A DNA stretch of 64,000 bases from Flavobacterium endoglycinae (GTDB lineage: Bacteria > Bacteroidota > Bacteroidia > Flavobacteriales > Flavobacteriaceae), in contig NZ_CP071448.1 of the NCBI RefSeq assembly GCF_017352115.1, positions 2,875,001-2,939,000 of the forward strand, read 5' to 3'. This document shows positions 37,406 to 45,123 of this stretch, in pieces. Under the pieces are notes generated by a model. That model worked only from the letters and a program-made list of their open reading frames with translations. It did no database searches and was not told the DNA's origin. Made by a program: the position numbers and the translations under genes. The first letter of the stretch is position 1. Every line of letters begins with the position of its first letter.

Positions 37406-37435
37406 AGTTTTTGGTGTTTGCGGTTAATAGATATG

Positions 37436-37792
37436 TTATTTTAATAGGGAATTTTTGCTTAGTTCAGCAGATAATTCATCTGTTGAATGCATTAATAAGC
37501 CAAGGTTACTTCCTTCTCTAGAAAAAGCAATCACGAAGTTAGAACCGCTTATTTTGTTTCCAACGACAACACCGTCAGAACTCTTTAAATAAAGTTGTTT
37601 TAATGAGCCTTTTTCTAAATCGACAAGAAATTTTTCGCTCATAGATAAAATAGCAGCACTCATAGCCGCAATGCTGTCACCGTAGTCAAGGTTCAGGGAA
37701 GTGATTAGTTTTCCTTTTCCATTTAAGATTAAAGCTGCGCTAGCTTTAGTGTCGACCAAAAAAGTGTTTAAAATAGTAGTTATTTCATTCAT
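37436..37792 (-). CDS. Roadblock/LC7-like protein, locus 1 gene A
   Basis: Protein of 118 residues when started at the ATG at 37792-37790 (MNEITTILNTFLVDTKA). The 34-residue upstream extension reads through leader DNA. The central block (ALILNGKGKLITSLNLDYGDSIAAMSAAIL) and GSLKQLYLKSSDGVVVG align with the protein at 48734-49060 in the same register (NL-YD/G..AAM..., LKQ, DG-VV). It probably forms a heterodimer or complex with gene B. A -7-like TATATTTG is at 37899-37892, giving a leader of about 90 nt. Confidence 0.75.
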   Translation of the reverse strand: MNEITTILNTFLVDTKASAALILNGKGKLITSLNLDYGDSIAAMSAAILSMSEKFLVDLEKGSLKQLYLKSSDGVVVGNKISGSNFVIAFSREGSNLGLLMHSTDELSAELSKNSLLK

Positions 37793-37969
37793 ATTTGTAA
37801 GATTAGGGGGAAATGTTAAAATTAGTTCATTTGTATCAGTGTTTATTGGTTTTATTGTGATTTGTCCTAAACAAGTGTTAATTTTTATTAACAAATATAA
37901 TTTAAATTATGTATCATTGTAGAACCAAATCGTTAAATATTTAATTATTTTACTTAAAAAACTTACACA

Positions 37970-38176
37970 ATGGCTAAAGTATTGAAATTCAAAGATGTTA
38001 ATTCTGATGTGGAACACAGAATGAAAGATTTCGAAAAACTGCGCACTAAATTCAAAGCTGATGTTAAAAAGGCAGAAGCGAAAAGGGCTGCCGCGGGAAA
38101 ACCAAGTAAAGGAATATTTAAATCCATTTCAGATTTCTTTTCAGACAGTCCGGCAAATGCCCAAAAAAAGAAATAA
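37970..38176 (+). CDS. Small basic protein beside roadblock locus 1
   Basis: Lysine-rich protein of 68 residues (MAKVLKFKDVNSDVEHRMKD...), mostly helical, with a C-terminal amphipathic KGIFKSISDFFSDS. It is divergent from the roadblock pair. A comparable small gene with the tail KKGFFKKIFS lies divergent from the second pair (48315-48458). No known domain. The tail may bind membrane. The ATG at 37970 is the only good start. Confidence 0.65.
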   Translation: MAKVLKFKDVNSDVEHRMKDFEKLRTKFKADVKKAEAKRAAAGKPSKGIFKSISDFFSDSPANAQKKK

Positions 38177-38228
38177 AACCTATACTATTCTAGAAGTAAC
38201 TACGCTTCTTAATTTATTACAAAACAAT

Positions 38229-38255
38229 TAACGCTCTATATGGAGCGTTTTTTTT
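38229..38255 (+). terminator. Intrinsic terminator before lspA
   Basis: The stem AACGCTC/GAGCGTT with a 6-nt loop is followed by T8. It rules out starting lspA at the first in-frame ATG (38254). Confidence 0.8.
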
Positions 38256-38266
38256 GATTAAATTGT

Positions 38267-38274
38267 TACTTTTG
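38267..38274 (+). promoter_or_regulatory. -7 promoter box of lspA
   Basis: TACTTTTG matches TAnnTTTG. The start of transcription would lie near 38281, about 12 nt before the lspA ATG. Confidence 0.5.
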
Positions 38275-38292
38275 CGCATCAAAATTTATCAA

Positions 38293-38892
38293 ATGTCATT
38301 AAGAAAAGCATATTTCCTTATATTTTTAGTTTTAATTATCGATCAGCTTTCGAAAATTTATGTAAAAACAAATTTCATCTTAGGAGAAGAAGTTGTTATT
38401 GCTGACTGGTTCAGAATTCATTTCATTGAAAATGAAGGAATGGCCTGGGGAACAAAAATACCTGGACAATATGGTAAATTGATTTTGACCGTTTTTAGAA
38501 TCTTTGCCGTTGTTGGAATTGGATATTGGCTGGCAGATGCAGTTAAAAAACGTCATTCAGCTTATTTGATCGTTTCGATTGCTTTGATTTTTGCAGGAGC
38601 TGCCGGTAATATTATTGATTCTGTTTTTTACGGAGTTATTTTCGATGACAGCACACACAATTTAGCAACTATGTTTTCTCCACAGCCGTACGGATCTTGG
38701 TTTCATGGTTTAGTAGTTGATATGTTTTACTTTCCTATTTGGGAAGGCGACTTGCCAACATGGGTGCCAATCTTTGGAGGAAAACATTTTATGTTCTTTA
38801 ATGCGATCTTCAACGTTGCCGATATGGCAATTTCTACAGGAGTTGGAATTTTGTTAGTCTTTAATAAAAGAGCATTTCCAAAACACGCATAA
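38293..38892 (+). CDS. lspA: Lipoprotein signal peptidase (signal peptidase II)
   Basis: Inner-membrane aspartic peptidase that cleaves the signal of prolipoproteins. Started at the ATG at 38293 it has 199 residues (MSLRKAYFLIFLVLIIDQLSK). Four membrane helices are evident. The two catalytic Asp are in AGNIIDSVFYG and in FNVADMAISTG. The loop with HNLATMFSPQPYGSWFHGL is the enlarged periplasmic insert of Bacteroidota LspA. The first in-frame ATG is excluded because it lies in a terminator. Confidence 0.95.
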   Translation: MSLRKAYFLIFLVLIIDQLSKIYVKTNFILGEEVVIADWFRIHFIENEGMAWGTKIPGQYGKLILTVFRIFAVVGIGYWLADAVKKRHSAYLIVSIALIFAGAAGNIIDSVFYGVIFDDSTHNLATMFSPQPYGSWFHGLVVDMFYFPIWEGDLPTWVPIFGGKHFMFFNAIFNVADMAISTGVGILLVFNKRAFPKHA

Positions 38893-38908
38893 TTAATCTC
38901 AATATATT

Positions 38909-38967
38909 AAAATTCCAAATTCCAATGTTTACTGCTTTTATTGCGAAATATTGGAATTTGGAATTTT
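38909..38967 (+). terminator. Terminator after lspA (AATTCC family)
   Basis: A perfect 18-bp inverted repeat AAAATTCCAAATTCCAAT with its complement and a 23-nt loop is followed by T-rich DNA. It belongs to the same sequence family as the terminators at 10956 and 27123 and the batA-batB spacer. Confidence 0.75.
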
Positions 38968-39048
38968 GTTTTTTTTTGGAATTTGAAATTTCACGTTATT
39001 GGGTTTTAATATTTATTGTATTATTTTTACGATACAAAAAATCAAACT

Positions 39049-42000
39049 ATGCAAAGTCCGTCTTTTTCTATTTATGATGCTTCTGCAGGATCAGGAAAGA
39101 CCTATACTTTGGTGAAGGAATATCTAAAAATTATTCTTTCTTCTCCCAGAAACGATGCTTATCGTAATATCCTCGCAATAACCTTTACCAATAAGGCGGT
39201 TCATGAAATGAAAAGCCGTATTGTAGGCAGTTTGTCTGAGTTTGCCAAAGAAACACCTTCTGCGAAAGCAGTTGATTTAATGGAAGATTTGTCACGAGAC
39301 ACTGGACTTTCTATTATTCAATTAAAAGTAAAATCTCAAAATATTATCAAGCACTTAATTCATAATTATGCTGCTTTTGATATTTCTACCATCGATAAAT
39401 TTACACACAAGGTTATTCGTGCTTTTGCGCATGATCTTAATCTTCCGATGACTTTCGATGTGACTTTGGACACTGAAAATTTATTGGTAGAAGCTGTTGA
39501 TGCTATCATTGCTCAGGCAGGTCAAGATGAAACATTGACCAAATTGCTGATTGATTTTACGATGGAAAAAACCGACGACGATAAAAGCTGGGACGTTTCG
39601 AGAGAAATCTTGGAAACCGGACGTTTGGTTTTGAATGAGAACAATCGAAATGAAATTCTTCATTTTAATGAAAAAACCATTGAAGAATTTGTCGAGATCA
39701 AAAAGAAAATGCTCGATTTATGTAAAGATCTAGAATCGCAAAACGAGCAATATGCGATAGAAGCACTTTCTTTGATTGACCAGAACGGAATTGATTTGAA
39801 ATCTTTTTCGAGAGGAACATTTCCAAATCATTTGGAAAGTATTCGTGATGGTAAATTTAATCCAAGAAACAAAACATTTCATGAGTTTGATGATATTGCG
39901 ATTAACAAAACTGCAAAAGATAAATCGTTAATCGAAGCCATAATTCCAGATTTGCTTAAGATACTTGAAAAGGCGTATAAAAATTTTGAAAAAAGAGATT
40001 TCTATAAAGCTTTTCTAAAAAATATAACGCCGCTTTCGTTATTAAATACAGTCAGCAATGAATTGGCTAAAATTCAATCGGAGCAAAATATCCTTTCCAT
40101 TTCAGAATTTAATGCAATTATCCATCGCGAAATCCAAAATCAGCCAGCGCCATTTATCTATGAGCGTTTAGGGGAAAAGTACCGTCATTTCTTTATTGAT
40201 GAATTTCAGGATACTTCCGAAATGCAGTGGCTGAATCTAATTCCGTTGATTGATAACTCACTTTCCGGATTAGACGATTATGGAAACAAAGGAACTTTGA
40301 TGATTGTGGGCGATCCCAAACAATCTATTTACCGATGGAGAGGCGGAAAAGCAGAGCAATTTATTGAACTGAGTAAAGAGGCAAATCCGTTTAATAATCC
40401 TGATAAAGCAATTCGGCATTTAAATACCAATTACAGAAGTTACAGTGAAGTAGTGGAATTTAATAATGCTTTTTTTAAGCTGATTTCATCTGAATTTTCA
40501 AATGAAGATTATAAAGATTTGTACGAGAATCATAGTTTTCAGAATATCAATTCAAAAAAAGGAGGTTATGTCAATATATCCTTTCTTCCTATAATTGAAA
40601 AAAACGAATCTGATGATGAAGAAGTAATCGAAAAATCAGATTTATATGTTTTAGCAACTTTAAATACAATTCAAAAAGTATTAAAAGAAGGGTTCCAATA
40701 TAAGGACATTGTAATTCTAACCCGAAAAAGAGATCAAGGAATTGCGATTGCGAATTATTTGACAGAGCAAAATATTCCACTTTTATCATCAGAAACCTTG
40801 ATGATTCAAAATTCTACGGAAGTTCGTTTGATAATTCACCTTTTGAAATACCTTAATAATAGTGCTGATTTAGAATCGAAAGCTTATTTTCTTCATTTCT
40901 TGGCATCAAACATAGAATCAGAAATGCCTGTTCATGATTTTATTGCTATGGGAATGTCTCATCGTGTAGAAGAAGAATTTGAAAAATGGCTGTTGACTTT
41001 TGATGTTTCTCTTTCGTTTGAAAATGTCCGCAAAAAATCGCTCTATGAAGCCGTTGAAATAATTATCTCAAAATTTATTCTTCCATCAGAAGGAAATGCA
41101 TACGTTCAGTTTTTCTTGGATATTGTTTTGGAAAGAGATATGAGAAATCAGGCTGGGATAGCTGATTTTCTAAATTACTGGGAGAAGAACTCTGAGAAAT
41201 TCAGTATTCCTTCTCCGGAAGGAAACAATGCGGTCCGAATTATGACGATTCATAAGTCTAAAGGATTGGAATTTCCAGTTGTAATAATGCCTTTTGCAGA
41301 AGAGGATTACAATCGAAAACCAAAAGATAAATTATGGCTCGATACAGAAGAAGCTGATTTAGGAGTTCCAAAAGCGTTAATCGATAACAGCAGCGCGGTT
41401 GAAGGATTTGGAGGAACAGCTTCAATTGTTTTTAATTTGAAAAAACAGGAAGAATTACTGGATAATATAAATGTCTTGTATGTGGCGCTGACCCGTGCAG
41501 AAGAACAGTTGTATGTTATTTCGCAATCCTTAAAAGAAAGAAAAGACGGAGAGCTTCCTAATAATATGGCTTCCTATTTTATAAAATTCCTACTGCATAA
41601 TGGAGTTTACGATCCTGAAAAACTCGAATATGAATTTGGAGATAAAAAGAAACTTTCTGCTCCTACAGAATCTGTCAATTTTGTAAAAACCATTCCGGTC
41701 GTAAAAGAAGTTCTTGATCCTAAAAATATAAAAATTGCGCAGCGAGAGGCTTTAATGTGGGGAACACATCAGCAGGAAGCAATTTCGTATGGAAATATCG
41801 TTCACGAAATCCTTGCTTTTATAAAAGATAAATCAGATGTGGATCTTGCTGTTGTAAAAGCTTTAGAAAATGGTTTGATTACTATCGATCAATCAGAAAT
41901 GGTTACAAAGACACTTTTTGAAATTGTAAATCATGATGAATTAAGTATTTGTTTCGATGGGAAACTAAAGGTTTTAAATGAGCAGACCATAGTTCAAAAA

Positions 42001-42204
42001 GAAGGAAAGATTTTAAAACCAGACCGAATTGTTTTGACAGATACAAAAGAAGCGTATCTGCTGGATTATAAAACTGGCGCTGTTAATCCAAAATATAAAC
42101 AGCAAATTCAAGAATATCAAGATGCTATTGAAGATTTAGGATACAAAGTGTTAAAAAGGGTTTTGGTGTATGTAGGATCGGAAATTGAAGTGGTAAATTT
42201 GTGA
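39049..42204 (+). CDS. AddA/RecB-like helicase-nuclease
   Basis: UvrD/RecB-type helicase of 1051 residues when started at the ATG at 39049 (MQSPSFSIYDASAGSGKTYTL). Walker A is ASAGSGKT, motif II DEFQDTSEMQW, motif III GDPKQSIYRWRGG, and later VIMTIHKSKGLEFPVV and LYVALTRAEEQLY. The C-terminal RecB-family nuclease motif is LLDYKTG, preceded by KPDRIV. It is likely one subunit of an AddAB-type double-strand-break resection complex; the AddB-like partner is 3 kb downstream at 45124. Kbl and OmpA genes lie between them. Confidence 0.9.
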   Translation: MQSPSFSIYDASAGSGKTYTLVKEYLKIILSSPRNDAYRNILAITFTNKAVHEMKSRIVGSLSEFAKETPSAKAVDLMEDLSRDTGLSIIQLKVKSQNIIKHLIHNYAAFDISTIDKFTHKVIRAFAHDLNLPMTFDVTLDTENLLVEAVDAIIAQAGQDETLTKLLIDFTMEKTDDDKSWDVSREILETGRLVLNENNRNEILHFNEKTIEEFVEIKKKMLDLCKDLESQNEQYAIEALSLIDQNGIDLKSFSRGTFPNHLESIRDGKFNPRNKTFHEFDDIAINKTAKDKSLIEAIIPDLLKILEKAYKNFEKRDFYKAFLKNITPLSLLNTVSNELAKIQSEQNILSISEFNAIIHREIQNQPAPFIYERLGEKYRHFFIDEFQDTSEMQWLNLIPLIDNSLSGLDDYGNKGTLMIVGDPKQSIYRWRGGKAEQFIELSKEANPFNNPDKAIRHLNTNYRSYSEVVEFNNAFFKLISSEFSNEDYKDLYENHSFQNINSKKGGYVNISFLPIIEKNESDDEEVIEKSDLYVLATLNTIQKVLKEGFQYKDIVILTRKRDQGIAIANYLTEQNIPLLSSETLMIQNSTEVRLIIHLLKYLNNSADLESKAYFLHFLASNIESEMPVHDFIAMGMSHRVEEEFEKWLLTFDVSLSFENVRKKSLYEAVEIIISKFILPSEGNAYVQFFLDIVLERDMRNQAGIADFLNYWEKNSEKFSIPSPEGNNAVRIMTIHKSKGLEFPVVIMPFAEEDYNRKPKDKLWLDTEEADLGVPKALIDNSSAVEGFGGTASIVFNLKKQEELLDNINVLYVALTRAEEQLYVISQSLKERKDGELPNNMASYFIKFLLHNGVYDPEKLEYEFGDKKKLSAPTESVNFVKTIPVVKEVLDPKNIKIAQREALMWGTHQQEAISYGNIVHEILAFIKDKSDVDLAVVKALENGLITIDQSEMVTKTLFEIVNHDELSICFDGKLKVLNEQTIVQKEGKILKPDRIVLTDTKEAYLLDYKTGAVNPKYKQQIQEYQDAIEDLGYKVLKRVLVYVGSEIEVVNL

Positions 42205-42286
42205 AAAAATTAATCAGATGTTAAAGAAATAACGAAGCTTTTGTATGGTTAAGTTGTTAATTTTTAACGTTTTAAATAAATAAAAA

Positions 42287-43480
42287 ATGTACGGTAAAAT
42301 TAAAGAGCATCTGCAAAGTGAGCTGCAGACTATCGAAGAAAATGGAATTTTCAAAAAAGAGCGCATAATAACCTCTCCACAAGGTGCCGAGATTACGATT
42401 TCGACTGGAGAAACGGTTTTGAACTTTTGTGCCAATAATTATTTAGGGCTTTCATCGCATCCAGAAGTGGTACAGGCGGCTAAAGATGCACTGGATACAC
42501 ACGGATTCGGAATGTCATCTGTTCGTTTTATCTGCGGAACTCAGGATATTCATAAAACATTAGAAAAAAAGATTGCTGATTTTTATGGTACAGAAGATAC
42601 TATATTATATGCAGCGGCTTTTGATGCAAACGGTGGAGTTTTCGAACCTTTGTTAGGAGAAAACGATGCGATTATTTCAGACAGTCTAAATCATGCTTCT
42701 ATTATTGATGGAGTTCGTTTGTGTAAAGCGGCTCGTTATCGTTATGAAAATAGTAACATGGAAGATCTGGAACAGCAATTAATAAAGGCAAATGAGGCTG
42801 GAGCCCGTTTTAAATTAATTGTGACTGATGGTGTTTTCTCAATGGACGGTTTGGTAGCGCCTTTAGATAAAATTTGTGATCTTGCTGATCAATATGATGC
42901 AATGGTTATGGTTGACGAATGTCATGCTGCCGGATTTATTGGAGCGACTGGTAAAGGTACTCTTGAAGCAAAAGGTGTTATGGGGCGTGTAGATATTATA
43001 ACTGGAACACTAGGTAAAGCTTTAGGCGGCGCAATGGGAGGTTATACGACTGCCAAAAAAGAAATCATCGAAATTCTTCGCCAGCGTTCAAGACCTTATT
43101 TGTTTTCTAATTCATTAGCACCTTCTATTGTAGGAGCTTCTATAAAAGTTTTTGAACTTTTAGAAAAAGATACAGCGCTTAGAGATAAATTGGAGTGGAA
43201 CACTAATTACTTTAAGGAAGGAATGAAAAAAGCAGGTTTTGATATCATTGACGGCGATTCAGCAATTGTGCCGGTCATGTTGTATGATGCCAAGTTATCG
43301 CAAGTAATGGCAAACGAACTTTTGAAACAAGGGATTTATGTTATTGGATTTTTCTTCCCGGTAGTTCCTAAAGATAAAGCCAGAATTAGAGTACAGCTTT
43401 CGGCAGCACATACTAAAGAACATTTAGACAAGGCTATCGAAGCTTTTATATTAACAGGTAAAATGTTAAAAGTTATATAA
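42287..43480 (+). CDS. kbl: Glycine C-acetyltransferase (2-amino-3-ketobutyrate CoA ligase)
   Basis: PLP enzyme of 397 residues of the alpha-oxoamine synthase family, which splits 2-amino-3-ketobutyrate with CoA into glycine and acetyl-CoA in threonine breakdown. PLP lysine 244 lies in [14 protein letters not shown], the cofactor Asp-x-x-His in [10 protein letters not shown], and the glycine-rich [12 protein letters not shown] near the start. Threonine dehydrogenase is not adjacent. It lies 83 nt after the AddA-like gene. Confidence 0.95.
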   Translation: MYGKIKEHLQSELQTIEENGIFKKERIITSPQGAEITISTGETVLNFCANNYLGLSSHPEVVQAAKDALDTHGFGMSSVRFICGTQDIHKTLEKKIADFYGTEDTILYAAAFDANGGVFEPLLGENDAIISDSLNHASIIDGVRLCKAARYRYENSNMEDLEQQLIKANEAGARFKLIVTDGVFSMDGLVAPLDKICDLADQYDAMVMVDECHAAGFIGATGKGTLEAKGVMGRVDIITGTLGKALGGAMGGYTTAKKEIIEILRQRSRPYLFSNSLAPSIVGASIKVFELLEKDTALRDKLEWNTNYFKEGMKKAGFDIIDGDSAIVPVMLYDAKLSQVMANELLKQGIYVIGFFFPVVPKDKARIRVQLSAAHTKEHLDKAIEAFILTGKMLKVI

Positions 43481-43526
43481 TTACCACATTGAGTGTTTTT
43501 TTGTAGGTTTTTTTTAACATTTGATT

Positions 43527-43556
43527 TTGTATTTAAAAAATTTGGTGTTACTTTTG
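43527..43556 (+). promoter_or_regulatory. Consensus promoter of the OmpA gene
   Basis: TTG at 43527-43529, exactly 19 nt, then TACTTTTG at 43549-43556. This is the full Bacteroidota sigma-A consensus, as expected for an abundant outer-membrane protein. Predicted start near 43563. Confidence 0.85.
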
Positions 43557-43593
43557 CTTGTAATTAACTAAATTGTAATTAAAAAAATTAAGT

Positions 43594-45060
43594 ATGAAAC
43601 ATCTTAACAAACTTTTAGTTGCTGTACTGATGGCGATGGGTTTAAGTTCTCACGCACAAGACAGTAACAATCCATGGGCGATCTCTTTTGGGGTTAATGC
43701 TGTGGATACAAGGACTAGTGCAAGTCCAGATCACGTTGACTTTTTCCCAGCACACTTTTCTCAGCCATTTGACGTAAAAAGTAACTGGAATATCCTTCCT
43801 TCTTTATCTTACATTGGTGTGTCTAGATATGTTGGTAGCGGTTTCTCTGTAGGTTTACAAGGATCTGTGAACAAAATTGACAAATATGTTATTTTCGCTC
43901 CAACTGCTGCTGGTCATGATGGAAGAGGTATGATTGTAACTAATCCTGGAGACTTAATGTACTACGGAATTGATGCTACTATTAAATACAGTTTCCAAGA
44001 ATTAATCAAATCTAAAGTGATTGATCCTTCGTTATCTGTTGGTGGTGGTTACACTTTCTTCGGAGATAGCAGCTACGGAACTGTTAACCCAGGTGCTGGT
44101 TTAACTTTCTGGTTTACTGATGCTATTGGTCTTGAGTTAGCTACAAGATACAAATGGTCTGTAAGTGGTGATAGAGAAGATGCTTCTGGAACTCCTGATG
44201 CTCCATCTCACTTCCAACACACTGCAGGTTTAGTTTTCAAATTCGGAGGTAAAGATACTGACGGAGACGGAATCTATGACAAAGATGATGCTTGTCCAGA
44301 TGTTGCTGGTTTAAAACAATTCAACGGATGTCCTGATACTGACGGTGACGGAATCGTTGATGCTTCTGATGCTTGTCCAAACGAATTTGGTTTAGCTGCT
44401 TTAAACGGATGTCCTGATAGAGACGGTGACGGTGTTGCTGATAAAGATGACGCTTGTCCAGATACTGCTGGTTTAGCTGCTTTAAAAGGTTGTCCTGATA
44501 CTGACGGTGACGGAATCGCTGACAAAGACGATAAATGTCCTACAGTTGCTGGTCCTAAAGAAAATGGTGGTTGTCCTTTCTTAGACGCTGATAAAGATGG
44601 TGTATTAGATAAAGATGACGATTGTCCTACAGTTCCTGGTCCAGCTAGTAACAGAGGATGTCCTGAAGTAACTTCTCAAGCTTTAGAAGATCTTAAAGTT
44701 CAAGCAAGAGCTATCTACTTTAACTCTGGTAAAGCTACTTTCAAAACTGGTGACAAAGAAACTCCAGCTAGATTAGATGCTATTAAAGAAATCCTTAAAA
44801 ACTACCCTAACGCTAAATTCAGCATTGAAGGTCACACAGATAGTACAGGTTCTGCGAAAGTAAACCAAAAACTTTCTGAAGACAGAGCTAACGCTGTATT
44901 AAACGCTTTAGTTGAAAGAGGTGTTAACCCAGAAAACTTAGAAGCTAAAGGATTTGGATCTTCTCAGCCAGTTGCAAGCAACAAAACTGCTGCAGGTAAA
45001 GCTCAAAACAGAAGAACTGAAATCAAACACGTAGGTTCTAAATTCCAAGGTAAACTATAA
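43594..45060 (+). CDS. OmpA-family outer-membrane protein with TSP3 repeats
   Basis: Protein of 488 residues: signal peptide (MKHLNKLLVAVLMAMGLSSHA), N-terminal beta-barrel (about 22-225), and five or six Ca-binding thrombospondin-3 repeats (about 226-355) of the DTDGDGIADKDDKCP type. The C-terminal OmpA peptidoglycan-binding domain (about 360-480) contains SIEGHTDSTGSAKVNQKLS and NRRTEIK. It links the outer membrane to peptidoglycan. Codon use is strongly biased and even, the hallmark of high expression, which fits its consensus promoter. A terminator follows. Confidence 0.95.
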   Translation: MKHLNKLLVAVLMAMGLSSHAQDSNNPWAISFGVNAVDTRTSASPDHVDFFPAHFSQPFDVKSNWNILPSLSYIGVSRYVGSGFSVGLQGSVNKIDKYVIFAPTAAGHDGRGMIVTNPGDLMYYGIDATIKYSFQELIKSKVIDPSLSVGGGYTFFGDSSYGTVNPGAGLTFWFTDAIGLELATRYKWSVSGDREDASGTPDAPSHFQHTAGLVFKFGGKDTDGDGIYDKDDACPDVAGLKQFNGCPDTDGDGIVDASDACPNEFGLAALNGCPDRDGDGVADKDDACPDTAGLAALKGCPDTDGDGIADKDDKCPTVAGPKENGGCPFLDADKDGVLDKDDDCPTVPGPASNRGCPEVTSQALEDLKVQARAIYFNSGKATFKTGDKETPARLDAIKEILKNYPNAKFSIEGHTDSTGSAKVNQKLSEDRANAVLNALVERGVNPENLEAKGFGSSQPVASNKTAAGKAQNRRTEIKHVGSKFQGKL

Positions 45061-45081
45061 TTTACTTTGTAAATAATATAG

Positions 45082-45114
45082 AAAAGCCATTCTTAATTGA
45101 ATGGCTTTTTTTAT
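45082..45114 (+). terminator. Intrinsic terminator after the OmpA gene
   Basis: The 10-bp stem AAAGCCATTC/GAATGGCTTT with a 6-nt loop is followed by T7. It overlaps the upstream in-frame ATG of the next reading frame and so supports its later start. Confidence 0.88.
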
Positions 45115-45123
45115 TTTTATACA

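Noticed and set aside
44274..44525. Antisense open frame rich in Ser/Pro inside the OmpA gene
   Set aside because: It is the mirror of the repeated TSP3 codons and has no start signal or family match.
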